Positions 1 to 8,305 of a stretch of DNA of 64,000 nt are shown here, one piece after another (the first letter of the stretch is position 1; each line of letters starts with the position of its first letter). The notes under the pieces are model-generated. The model was not told the origin of the DNA. It searched no databases and saw only the letters and a program-made list of their open reading frames with translations. The position numbers were made by a program, and so were the translations under genes. The stretch comes from Paraburkholderia megapolitana. GTDB taxonomy: Bacteria > Pseudomonadota > Gammaproteobacteria > Burkholderiales > Burkholderiaceae. The stretch is from the NCBI RefSeq assembly GCF_007556815.1, contig NZ_CP041743.1:2046001-2110000 (forward strand), read 5' to 3'.

Positions 1-1876
1 CGTTATAGCCCTTGCCGCCGTAGCCGTTGTTGCCCGAAGTCACGTCATGGATCGACGTCGTGGTGGTCGGGAACGTCTGATAGAAGCCGGACGTTGGCAG
101 GCTCAGGCTGTTGTTGTGCGCCGATTCCACGCGCGCCCAGCCGCCGACGAAAATCGGCGACGCGAGGCTCGTACCGCCCACCTGTTGACCCGCCTGGCCA
201 TCGATGACGATCAGGGCGCCCGTTGCGGAAGCCGCATCGAACGCGACGTCCGGCAAGACGCGTTTGGTCACCGACGAACCCAGTGCCGTGGTTTGCCAGC
301 TCGGCGCCGTTTCGTACTGGCTTACGCCGCCGCCCGTGGCCCAGATGCGCACGGCATCGTCGACCGGGTTGCCATTGGAGTCGAGGTCGGCGAATGCCGT
401 GCCTTCGTTCCACACCGTTTCACCAGACCACGTCGTCGTATTCTTCGTCGACAGTGTCGTGCCGCCCACGGCCACGACATAAGGCGAGCTGGCCGGCGAC
501 GAGACGCTGTACTGCGACAGGTTGATCGTCGTCTGGACGCCGCTGCCGTCGTTCGTGCCGATATAGCCCGGCGCGCCCTGCGGCGAAGTGGACCACTGAT
601 ACACGCCCGCGTCACCCGAGGACACCGAGAAGATCTGGCCTTGTGCGACCGCTTGCTGGAAGACCGAGTCGTCAGCCTGCAGCGAGCCATCCGAATTCGC
701 CGATGCTTCGTCGAGACCGAGCGAGACGTTGATGACCTTCGCCACGTTGTCGGTGACGGCCTTGTTGTAGGCCGCCGTCAAGGTCGCGTCGGTCAGGCCG
801 CTATCCTGGCTGTCGCCGTTGACCGCTGCATAGAAGATCAGTTGTTGCACGCCACCGGACGTCCCGATGATGTCCTGGCTATCCAGATCCCATTCGGCCG
901 GGTCGCCGTCGTCGGCGAGCGTTCCCTGACCGCCGGCAACCGTCGAGGTATTGACGGTCGGCAGTCCGGCGTTCTGCGTGAAGGTGTTCAGATCCGAGAT
1001 GGTCTGGGTCATGTCACCCCAGGTGATGATGCCCACCGTGGTGTTGCTCGCGGCCGGCAAGCTGGCTGCGTCGTAGATCGTCGCGAAGTCGGTCGGCTGG
1101 TGGGCGACCTGCGATGCGGCGGCGTTGGTCGTCGCGTGTGCTTCACGCGCAACAGCGCTGCCAGGCAGCACGCGGTGGATCGTCTTGTGCGGAACGACGG
1201 CGTTCTGCAAGCCGAGCACGGCGTCGACAGTCGAGCCCAGCGACGCCGGAATCAACGCTGCCGAGTCGTTGGCGTAGACCTGTTTGCCGCGATAGTTAAA
1301 GCGCTTCAGGCTTGCGTGAAAACCGCTCTGCGCGTTATTGGCATTGCCTTCTGCGGAAACCAGCTTGTTGTTCGCCGATACCTGGATGTTGCTAAAACCG
1401 TTGGCGCGCAGATGCTCGACCACGGCTTGAACCTGGGCATCGGTGGGCGCGAAGCGCGCTTTGAACTGCGACGGCTTCAGAAATTGACGGTAATTCGGGC
1501 TGCCCGGTTGCGCGAGTTCGCGCAGGAAAGTGTCGAGTTGATCCTGATTGCGGTTTTTCAGGACCACCGTGATATGCAGTGGCTGGCTTAATTCGAGAGG
1601 CGTAACAAGGGCATTCACGACTCCGGTGGCAGCGCTGGCGCCGAGCGTAAAGGCGCCCGTTTTCGTCGCGGTGCTCTGGGCTTCGGACTGCGTAGCCGTA
1701 TTGGCGGATGGCGCCGCGGCCTGCAGGAAAGCGCCGGTCCGGGTTGCGACCCAGTTATTCGAAGTATTCGCGGCCTGCGCGCTGAGGGGTATTAGCGTCG
1801 CAGCGATAGCCAACGGTAGGAGTGCTTTGGTAAAGCCCTTTGAAAACGTACTGTCGACGTGCGTAACTTTCTTCAT
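1..1876 (-). CDS. S53 family (sedolisin/kumamolisin) serine-carboxyl protease, 3' end cut by window edge
   Basis: Secreted acid-active endopeptidase of the sedolisin family. The visible 625 residues begin with a Sec signal peptide (MKK start, hydrophobic core, cleavage near SAQA about residue 35). A pro-kumamolisin activation domain follows (about 50-210), then the subtilisin-fold catalytic domain. The catalytic Glu and Asp lie in EWDLD (E328, D332), an SSGDAG motif supplies the oxyanion Asp, and the nucleophile is Ser570 in GGTSLASP. The ATG is at 1874-1876. The reading frame is open at base 1, so the last part of the catalytic domain, including the Ca-binding C-terminus, is missing here. 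It stands alone, facing out of the window. Family assignment is firm; the substrate is unknown. Confidence 0.93.
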   Translation of the reverse strand, partial: MKKVTHVDSTFSKGFTKALLPLAIAATLIPLSAQAANTSNNWVATRTGAFLQAAAPSANTATQSEAQSTATKTGAFTLGASAATGVVNALVTPLELSQPLHITVVLKNRNQDQLDTFLRELAQPGSPNYRQFLKPSQFKARFAPTDAQVQAVVEHLRANGFSNIQVSANNKLVSAEGNANNAQSGFHASLKRFNYRGKQVYANDSAALIPASLGSTVDAVLGLQNAVVPHKTIHRVLPGSAVAREAHATTNAAASQVAHQPTDFATIYDAASLPAASNTTVGIITWGDMTQTISDLNTFTQNAGLPTVNTSTVAGGQGTLADDGDPAEWDLDSQDIIGTSGGVQQLIFYAAVNGDSQDSGLTDATLTAAYNKAVTDNVAKVINVSLGLDEASANSDGSLQADDSVFQQAVAQGQIFSVSSGDAGVYQWSTSPQGAPGYIGTNDGSGVQTTINLSQYSVSSPASSPYVVAVGGTTLSTKNTTTWSGETVWNEGTAFADLDSNGNPVDDAVRIWATGGGVSQYETAPSWQTTALGSSVTKRVLPDVAFDAASATGALIVIDGQAGQQVGGTSLASPIFVGGWARVESAHNNSLSLPTSGFYQTFPTTTTSIHDVTSGNNGYGGKGYN

Positions 1877-2800
1877 TGGTAAGCTCCAGAATAGTGACGA
1901 CGAACCGATGCGGTTATATACGGATATTATGAATCGACCCGGATAACTGTCATTGGAAGCATTGAATTTCCACGCGTAACTCAGGAAGGTGATGGGTAGG
2001 TTCAGGGTGACATTGAACGTCTCCGTAGTGGGAAATGTGAAGCTCAGATAATCCGGTGACTGCGGTGTGAAGACATAATGGCGTGCTGATTCATCCGTCA
2101 ATCAAAACCGGTTATTTCAATCTTTGCAATGAGTGTCATGCTGGCTGGATATTTCTCATCAGCAGATCAACTTCGAGATTCAGGTCAGTTCATGTCTGGC
2201 ACATTCTCCAAAGGGGCCGTGGGCGAGGCGATTCGCTGCCAATCGTGATCTCTCCAGATATCGGGAAATCATATTTACATAGCCGAAAATAATATTAATG
2301 ATATCGATGGGATGGCTTTGTATCGTCAATCATCAAATAAATATCAAGCGCCAACGAGTTATCGCTACCCTCGTCGGAATGAAAGCATTCGGTGAATATA
2401 AAAGCTTTGCCAGATAATGCCGGACCGGCAGCCATGCGCGTCGCATTATCTGCGGGAAAACCCCATCGGAAAATGCGGCGACTGATCAAGAGAGATGATC
2501 GGTGGGAAATTGGGTGATCAAAAGATATAAGGCAGATAACCCACTGTCAAACTTTTTTTGATGGAATTTGAAAAATTTTGAAAAATCGTTCAATTCGATT
2601 ATGTAATAATAAGAAAGCGCAAAGTAAATTATGCTGAATCGTTATAGCGATTGGTGAAAAAGAAATCGCGCTCAATGGAATACGTATGAATCGTCCTCGT
2701 CGGCATCCGAAGCAGTAATCGCCACGTCAGGCAGAGCGCTTGCGTGGAACCCGGGAGGACGACAGAACAAGCCTAGTACTTCCGGACGAGCCGACGAGTC
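1877..2800. other. Long AT-rich intergenic region
   Basis: More than 900 bases lie between the protease and the toxin-antitoxin promoter. Bases 2250-2690 are clearly AT-richer than the surrounding DNA and include a tandem 10-bp repeat (TTTGAAAAAT twice, 2567-2586). Only short ORFs with no recognisable protein or ribosome-binding site occur. The part next to 1876 must carry the protease promoter. I see no RNA gene. Confidence 0.6.
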
Positions 2801-2851
2801 TTGCAAGCAGTGCATCGTTTGCTACAATGTATATACGTTTATGTATATACA
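2801..2851 (+). promoter_or_regulatory. vapBC promoter with overlapping palindromic operator
   Basis: TTGCAA (2801-2806) and TACAAT (2823-2828), 16 bp apart, fit a sigma-70 promoter. A perfect inverted repeat, TGTATATAC / GTATATACA with a 6-bp spacer (2828-2836, 2843-2851), starts at the last base of the -10 box. This is the usual geometry for autorepression by an AbrB-type antitoxin or its complex with the toxin. The binding role is inferred. Confidence 0.7.
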
Positions 2852-2862
2852 TGAGGGATTCG

Positions 2863-3108
2863 ATGGACCTGCAAATCGCAAAATGGGGCAACAGTCTCGC
2901 GCTACGCATTCCCGCCGACTATGTACGTCGGCTTGGAATCAAGGAAGGCGACCACGTACAGGCAGACTTGACCGCCGATGGCGGCATCAGCATTCGTGCC
3001 GCGAAGTGGGACCGCGCCGCGTTCGTTCGGGAACTGGAAAAGATGCACGACACCATGCCGGTGACGGAGTCCGTCATTGAAGAACTGCGGCGCGGAGCAC
3101 GCTACTGA
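2863..3108 (+). CDS. AbrB/MazE-fold antitoxin (VapB type)
   Basis: An 81-residue antitoxin. The N-terminal half (MDLQIAKWGNSLALRIP...LGIKEGDHV) is the swapped-hairpin AbrB/SpoVT DNA-binding fold. The C-terminal 30 residues are charged and would wrap the toxin. It neutralises the PIN RNase encoded next and probably represses its own promoter through the palindrome upstream. ATG 2863 is preferred over the upstream in-frame ATGs because GAGGGA (2853-2858) sits at proper spacing. The upstream ATGs lie inside the operator. The stop overlaps the toxin start (TGATG). Confidence 0.88.
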   Translation: MDLQIAKWGNSLALRIPADYVRRLGIKEGDHVQADLTADGGISIRAAKWDRAAFVRELEKMHDTMPVTESVIEELRRGARY

Positions 3109-3530
3109 TGGTGTATGTCGACACGAGTGTGCTGGTGGCGCTGTGCGTGAACGAGCCGACCCGCGCTGCGATTGCGCGTTGGTATGCGACGTGTTCCGAA
3201 GAACTGGCCTCGGCGGCCTGGTGTGTGACCGAATTTGCCAGTGCCCTTGGCATCAAGCAACGGACAGCGCAAATATCTGCTGAGCAAGGCGCGTCGGCAT
3301 GGCAGGCATTCGAGCGTCTTTGTACCGGGGATTTGCGGCTATTGCCGGTAGAGCCATCTACTTTTCATCGCGCGGCGGCACTGACTCTGGATGCATCAAC
3401 GGGACTTCGAGCGGGTGATGCGCTGCACCTTGCCTCTGCTTTGGATGCGAGGGCCGGCGTCATCGCGACGCTCGATGACGTGCTGGCCCGCAACGCGAAA
3501 CAAGTAAATATCGAGCCGCTCGAGTTCTGA
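3108..3530 (+). CDS. PIN-domain ribonuclease toxin (VapC type)
   Basis: A 140-residue PIN-domain toxin, predicted to be a Mg-dependent RNase that arrests translation when freed from its antitoxin. The four acidic residues expected for a PIN active site are visible: D5 (VDTSVLV), E42 (VTEF), D104 (GDALHLA) and D123 (TLDD). The length is usual for VapC. Its ATG overlaps the antitoxin stop by one base, so the pair is translationally coupled. The VapBC label rests on the PIN fold of the toxin; the antitoxin fold alone could also be MazE. Confidence 0.92.
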   Translation: MVYVDTSVLVALCVNEPTRAAIARWYATCSEELASAAWCVTEFASALGIKQRTAQISAEQGASAWQAFERLCTGDLRLLPVEPSTFHRAAALTLDASTGLRAGDALHLASALDARAGVIATLDDVLARNAKQVNIEPLEF

Positions 3531-3575
3531 ACACCGCACACAACGGGAGTCCGACACAAATTCACTGCATACCCG

Positions 3576-4892
3576 CTACGCCGCCGAACCCACCGCACGA
3601 AACCGCGTCTCCGGCATCCCCAGATACACAAGCAGCGAGATCCCCGCCCACACCGTCACATACCAGTAGAACCACGCTTCATGGCCGTCTGCCTTGAAGC
3701 GCAGCGCGACGAACTCGGTGGTGCCGCCCAGTATCGCGGTAGTCAGTGCATACGGCAGTCCAACCGCCAGCGCGCGGATGCGCACCGGAAACAGCTCGGT
3801 TTTCGCGAGCATGTGGACAGAAGTGAAACCGCTCAGCATCACGAGCCCCGCGAACGACAGCAGGAACGCCGTAGTCGCGCTATGCGTATGGCTCAACGCA
3901 TTGAAGAGCGGCACCGAAAACAGCGTGCTGCAGACGCCGAAGCAGATCAGCACCGGTCGCCGTCCGACTACATCCGATGCAAGGCCGAACAGCGGCTGCA
4001 GCGGCATATAGAGCAGCAGCGCTCCCGCCGATACGAACGTTGCAGTCTCCTTACCGAGCCCCACGGTATTCACAAGAAACTTCTGCATGTACACCGTGTA
4101 GGTGTAGAACGCGACAGTTCCACCAACCGTGATGCCTAAAGCAAGCAGGATCTGCCGCCAGTGCAGCAGCATCTCGCGCGCAACCGATGAACCGGCATGC
4201 TGCGCGCCGTGCGTGAACGCTTCGGTTTCCACCACGTTGCGGCGCATATAAAGTGCAAACAGCGCGAGCGCCCCACCGACGACGAACGGAATGCGCCAGC
4301 CCCAGCGTTCGATCTGCGCAGCAGTGAGCAGCACGTGCTGCATCAGCAGCATCAGCCCGAGCGCGAGCAATTGTCCCGCCACCACACTGACCTGCAGAAA
4401 GCCAAGGTAGAAGCCGCGCCGGTTCGCGGGCGCGATCTCGCTCAGATAGGTCGCACTGGTACCGTACTCGCCGCCCATGCTGAGCCCTTGCAGCAAACGC
4501 GCGGCGATCAACATGAGCGGCGCGAACACACCGATCGTTGCGTAGCCGGGCGTGAGCGCGATCATCAGCGAGCCGATGCACATCGCCAGCACCGAGCCCG
4601 TCAGCGCCGATTTGCGGCCGCGCCGGTCGGCGTACAGGCCGATCAGCCAGCTGCCCAGCGGTCGCGCGATGTAGCCGACCGCGGCGATGGCGGCGGTGTT
4701 CATCAGTTGCACGGTGGGTTTGTCGCTGGGGAAGAACGCGGGGGCGAAATAGATCGAGAAGATGCTGTACGCGAGAAAGTCGTACCACTCGATCAGATTG
4801 CCGGCGAGCCCACCGACGATCGAACGGATTCGAACCGGCGAAGCGGTCGATCCGATGGTCGGCACGATTGCCTCGGCGAGCGCTTTAGCCAT
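3576..4892 (-). CDS. MFS transporter, metabolite:H+ symporter (MHS) family
   Basis: A 438-residue inner-membrane carrier with about 12 hydrophobic segments. The N-terminal stretch GGLAGNLIEWYDFLAYSIFS, the motif-A loop (LYADRRGRKSALTGS) and LLQGLSMGGEYGTSATYLSE are typical of the MHS group, which includes alpha-ketoglutarate (KgtP), citrate and proline symporters. The start at 4892 is chosen because AAGGAGAC precedes it; the open frame extends 17 codons further upstream without a site. It lies downstream of an amidohydrolase and a second MFS gene on the same strand, so it may take up the hydrolase's carboxylate product or substrate. The substrate is not deducible. Confidence 0.88.
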   Translation of the reverse strand: MAKALAEAIVPTIGSTASPVRIRSIVGGLAGNLIEWYDFLAYSIFSIYFAPAFFPSDKPTVQLMNTAAIAAVGYIARPLGSWLIGLYADRRGRKSALTGSVLAMCIGSLMIALTPGYATIGVFAPLMLIAARLLQGLSMGGEYGTSATYLSEIAPANRRGFYLGFLQVSVVAGQLLALGLMLLMQHVLLTAAQIERWGWRIPFVVGGALALFALYMRRNVVETEAFTHGAQHAGSSVAREMLLHWRQILLALGITVGGTVAFYTYTVYMQKFLVNTVGLGKETATFVSAGALLLYMPLQPLFGLASDVVGRRPVLICFGVCSTLFSVPLFNALSHTHSATTAFLLSFAGLVMLSGFTSVHMLAKTELFPVRIRALAVGLPYALTTAILGGTTEFVALRFKADGHEAWFYWYVTVWAGISLLVYLGMPETRFRAVGSAA

Positions 4893-5013
4893 GAGCGTGT
4901 CTCCTTGATTTGTTATGTCGCAGGCTGGCTGTGCGATACCCAACGACGCGGTCCTCGGGTATCGCGCAGCCAGCCTTTGCGTTGCTGCGTATCGTCCTGC
5001 TACCGCTGAACAG

Positions 5014-5919
5014 CTAATCGAAACGAAACAGCCGGCGCGGCGAACCTACAAGGATCGTTTCGCGTGCCTCGCGCTCCGGCACCCACTGCGCGAGCGCCGC
5101 ACAGGTGGTATCGTAATCGACGAGATGCTGGTGCTGCGTATGCGGCCAGTCGCTACCCCAGACAAGGCGCGTCGGCGTGAAGTGTTCGAGCAGCAGCGCG
5201 GCGAGCCGCTGTCCGTGTTGCATACCGTCGGTGTCGACGGCACTGCGATAGGCCGCGGACAGCTTGACCCACACGCGCCCGCTGGACGCAGTGCCAAGCA
5301 GGAAGCGCAGGCCCGGATCGTCGGCGGCAACAAGCGGATCGGGGCGGCCGAAATGATCGACGACCACGGTGCAGTCCGCGTCGAGCAATGCGCCGACAAT
5401 CTGCGGCAGATCGGCCGCTTCGCGATGCACCTCGACATGCCAGCCAAACGCGTTGATCCGTTCGAACAGCGCCCGCCAGCGTGCATCGCGTAGATCGGGC
5501 AGCGGCAGACCGAGCAGATTCAGCCGGATGCCGACTACGCCGGCACGCGCGAGCATCGCGAGTTGCTCGTGGTCGATCGCGGGATCGACCACGATGACAC
5601 CGCGAAAGCGCCGCGGATAACGCCGCAACACGTCGAGCAGAAAGCTGTTGTCGGTGCCGAGAAAACTCGGCTGCACCAGTACGGCATGCGAGATGCGATT
5701 CGCGTACAGATGGGCGACGTAGTCAGCGAGTGTCGCATCGTAGTCGGGTGCGTGACGGCGCTGCGGCGCGAGCGGCAGGCCGCGCACGAATACATGCGCG
5801 TGCGTATCGACGGCGGTGATGCAGACCGGGTCCGTGCGATACCAGCGCGCGACCGCGGTGGCCGGGGTGTCGCCAGAGCGGGCAGCGTCAAACGCGGGAA
5901 GAACGGGACTCTGGGTCAT
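5014..5919 (-). CDS. Amidohydrolase family 2 protein (2-pyrone-4,6-dicarboxylate lactonase-like)
   Basis: A 301-residue TIM-barrel metal-dependent hydrolase of the amidohydrolase-2 group, which includes 2-pyrone-4,6-dicarboxylate lactonase, 4-sulfomuconolactonase and L-fuconolactonase. Visible motifs are DTHAH near residue 40, VEVH after the central strands, VVDHFGRPD and WGSDWPHTQ with the C-terminal catalytic Asp. ATG 5919 follows the upstream MFS stop by about 30 bases and has no clear Shine-Dalgarno sequence, so translation may depend on readthrough from that gene. With two carriers and a LysR regulator around it, hydrolysis of an imported lactone or aromatic ring-cleavage product is a reasonable guess. 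The true substrate is unknown. Confidence 0.87.
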   Translation of the reverse strand: MTQSPVLPAFDAARSGDTPATAVARWYRTDPVCITAVDTHAHVFVRGLPLAPQRRHAPDYDATLADYVAHLYANRISHAVLVQPSFLGTDNSFLLDVLRRYPRRFRGVIVVDPAIDHEQLAMLARAGVVGIRLNLLGLPLPDLRDARWRALFERINAFGWHVEVHREAADLPQIVGALLDADCTVVVDHFGRPDPLVAADDPGLRFLLGTASSGRVWVKLSAAYRSAVDTDGMQHGQRLAALLLEHFTPTRLVWGSDWPHTQHQHLVDYDTTCAALAQWVPEREARETILVGSPRRLFRFD

Positions 5920-5950
5920 TGCATGAGAGGAAGAGAGATCGACACCGGAA

Positions 5951-7243
5951 TCACACGCGCCGCGCCACCGGCGCCGCAGATGCATTCGATGCCGTAGACG
6001 CAGCGGAACCAGCAGGCTCCGCCGCAGCAAGCTTGCGCCCTTTGGTTTCGGGCAGCATCAGCGCCGCGACTACGACGAGCCCATAGGCGATGCCCGCATC
6101 GATGCCGAGCGCCGAACCGAGCGGCATCGAGTTGCCCATGTGTCCGACCAGCACCGGAAATCCCGCCGATACGATGCGCCCGAAGTTGTAGCAGAAGCCG
6201 ACACCGGTACCGCGTATTCCCTGCGGATAGAGCTCGTTGAAGAGCGCACCGAGCGTCGCCGGGATCCCCGCTGCGAAGAGCCCGAGCGGGAAACTCAGGA
6301 TCAGCATCGCGGTGTTGCCCATCGGCAGGAAGGTGTACAGGTTCACGGTGGCCGCGCAGCATACGGCGAACAGGATCACGTTCCTGCGTCGGCCGATGCG
6401 GTCCTGTAGCCACGCACTGACGAAACACCCGGCGATGAACGCCGTGATCATGACCGTGAGGTACGCGCCGGTGCCGAGCACCGACAGATGTCGCTCGGTC
6501 TTCAGATAGGTCGGCAGCCACGTGGTGATCGCGTGATAGCCGCCATGCGCGCCGACGCCGATCAGTGCACCGACGATCGTCGTGCGGATGACCGAGCGAT
6601 CGAAGATATGCGACGCGGTCGCACGGACCTGCCCTGGATCGCGCAGTACGGGTGCGCGTGGTGGCTCTTTAATCGAGCGGCGTACATACAGCACCAGTAG
6701 CGCGGGCACAGCACCGATCGCGAACAGCACGCGCCATGCCCACTCGGGCGATATCCACGTGAACGTTACTGTGTACAGCAGTACAGCCCCAGCCCAGCCG
6801 AAGCCCCATGCGCTCTGCACGATGCCCATCGCCTTGCCGCGATGCTGGGCGCGGATCGTCTCGCTAAGCAGCACCGCACCTGCTGTCCATTCGCCGCCAA
6901 AGCCGAGCCCCTGCAGCGCCTTCAGCACCAGCAACTGTTCGAAGTTCTGCGCGAAGGCACTGAGAAACGTGAACAGCGAAAACCAGATCACCGTGATCTG
7001 CAACGCGCGCACGCGTCCGTACCGGTCGGAAAGCCAGCCCGCCAGCAGCCCGCCGAGCGCGCCAGCCACGAGCGTCGCCCCGCCGATCAACCCCGCCTGA
7101 CCCTTGCCGATCCCCCAGGTGACGAGCAGCGTCGGAATCACGAGGCTGAAGAGCTGGGTGTCGACGCCGTCGAGTGCCCAGCCCGCAAAGCAGCCCCACA
7201 ACGTGCGCTTTTCCGCCGTCGAAATATCCCGATACCAGTTCAT
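5951..7243 (-). CDS. MFS transporter, sugar-acid/aromatic-acid type
   Basis: A 430-residue 12-TM carrier. GCFAGWALDGVDTQLFS, LSDRYGRVRAL (motif A) and LQGLGFGGEWTAGAVLLSE place it with the NanT/AAHS-like carriers. GGAG precedes ATG 7243 at good spacing. It is the first gene of a leftward unit with the amidohydrolase, and is divergent from the LysR regulator at 7389, with a 145-bp shared control region. This is the usual arrangement for a LysR-controlled uptake and catabolism unit. The substrate is probably an organic acid, by context only. Confidence 0.88.
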   Translation of the reverse strand: MNWYRDISTAEKRTLWGCFAGWALDGVDTQLFSLVIPTLLVTWGIGKGQAGLIGGATLVAGALGGLLAGWLSDRYGRVRALQITVIWFSLFTFLSAFAQNFEQLLVLKALQGLGFGGEWTAGAVLLSETIRAQHRGKAMGIVQSAWGFGWAGAVLLYTVTFTWISPEWAWRVLFAIGAVPALLVLYVRRSIKEPPRAPVLRDPGQVRATASHIFDRSVIRTTIVGALIGVGAHGGYHAITTWLPTYLKTERHLSVLGTGAYLTVMITAFIAGCFVSAWLQDRIGRRRNVILFAVCCAATVNLYTFLPMGNTAMLILSFPLGLFAAGIPATLGALFNELYPQGIRGTGVGFCYNFGRIVSAGFPVLVGHMGNSMPLGSALGIDAGIAYGLVVVAALMLPETKGRKLAAAEPAGSAASTASNASAAPVARRV

Positions 7244-7344
7244 CCTGTCTCCGTACCTTCCTGGTTATCGGTTCGCGCTGTGGGCGAACCGCGGCGACTC
7301 CGCCTTGTCTCCGCATTCTAGGGACGCACGGGATAGCGTTGTAT

Positions 7345-7367
7345 TATGAGAAAGATCATTTTTCATA
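7345..7367. promoter_or_regulatory. Candidate LysR binding palindrome between divergent genes
   Basis: An imperfect 23-bp dyad centred on 7356: TATGA-AAA on the left mirrored by TTT-TCATA on the right. It lies 22 bases before the LysR ATG and about 100 bases before the divergent MFS gene. Position and symmetry fit an autoregulatory LysR site. This is inferred only. Confidence 0.45.
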
Positions 7368-7388
7368 TGTCTTTCGTATATCGAGAAC

Positions 7389-8282
7389 ATGGAAACACGC
7401 AACCTCAAATACTTCCTCGCGATCGCCGATGCGGGCAGCGTGACGCGCGCGGCCGATACGCTCGGCGTCGCGCAGCCGGCGTTGAGCCAGGCGCTGACCC
7501 GCATGGAACGGGACCTCGGTGTCAAGCTGTTCACGCGCACGCGGCGGGGCGCGGCGTTGACACCGGCCGGTCTCGCGATCGTCGACGACGTGCGGCTCAG
7601 CGTCGCGCGTATCGACGCCGCTTCGCACCGCGCCCGCGAAATCGGTGCGCAGCGCGGCGGACGGTTGACGGTGGGTTTTGCATCAGCGGCGCTGTTCGAC
7701 GTGCTGCCGCGCGCGCTGGCGGCGTTGCGCGCCGCGGTGCCGGACGTTGCGCTCGCGCTGCGTGAAATGAGCAACGCGGAGCAGGTGAGTGCGCTCGAGC
7801 GCGGTGAAATCGATATCGGGCTATTGCACACGCCCGTTGCGGTAGGCGGGCGGATGCGGGAGAAGCTGATTGCCCGCGAGCGTCTCGTGGCGGTGCTGCC
7901 CGCTTCGTTTCCGGTCGGGCCGGATGGCCGCGTCACGTTGCAGGAGTTATCGGAGCACGGGCTCGTGTGGTTTCCGCACGAGCAGTTGCCGGTGATACGC
8001 GCCGGTATCCTGAGTGCGTTCCGTCAGGCCGGGCACGAGGCGGAGATCGTGCAGGACGCGAACCGCTCGCTGACCGTGCTGGCCTGCGTAGCCGCGGGTT
8101 GCGGTGTGTCGCTCTTGCCGTATTCGGTGCGCACGCTGCAGTTCAACGGCGTGCGGCTGTGCGAGGTCAGCGACGGCGCGACGCTGCCGCGCTTCGAATT
8201 GAGCGCGGTGTGGCCGCATCGCTCGCGGGCGGCGCTGGCCGACCGCTTCGCGGGGTTGATCGAGCCGCGAGGGCTCGATTAA
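7389..8282 (+). CDS. LysR-family transcriptional regulator
   Basis: A 297-residue regulator. The winged helix-turn-helix is at residues 1-60 (NLKYFLAIADAGSVTRAADTLGVAQPALSQALTRME in pieces), followed by the periplasmic-binding-like effector domain (from about 90, with GLLHTPVAV and the VAAGCGVSLLPYS strand). It reads away from the MFS-amidohydrolase-MFS unit and most likely controls it in response to the transported acid. The start at 7389 is the first Met of the family alignment. The Shine-Dalgarno sequence is weak. Confidence 0.92.
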   Translation: METRNLKYFLAIADAGSVTRAADTLGVAQPALSQALTRMERDLGVKLFTRTRRGAALTPAGLAIVDDVRLSVARIDAASHRAREIGAQRGGRLTVGFASAALFDVLPRALAALRAAVPDVALALREMSNAEQVSALERGEIDIGLLHTPVAVGGRMREKLIARERLVAVLPASFPVGPDGRVTLQELSEHGLVWFPHEQLPVIRAGILSAFRQAGHEAEIVQDANRSLTVLACVAAGCGVSLLPYSVRTLQFNGVRLCEVSDGATLPRFELSAVWPHRSRAALADRFAGLIEPRGLD

Positions 8283-8305
8283 GAAGGGCTCGTCGTGCAG
8301 GCCGC

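Noticed and set aside
47..1591. 514-codon open frame on the + strand
   Set aside because: It is the antisense shadow of the S53 protease, Arg/Ala-rich with no recognisable domain.
2083..2489. Two small ORFs in the AT-rich gap
   Set aside because: No ribosome-binding site, no codon bias and no recognisable protein.
2828..3530. MazEF instead of VapBC
   Set aside because: The antitoxin fold would allow it, but the toxin has the four acidic residues of a PIN domain, not a MazF fold.
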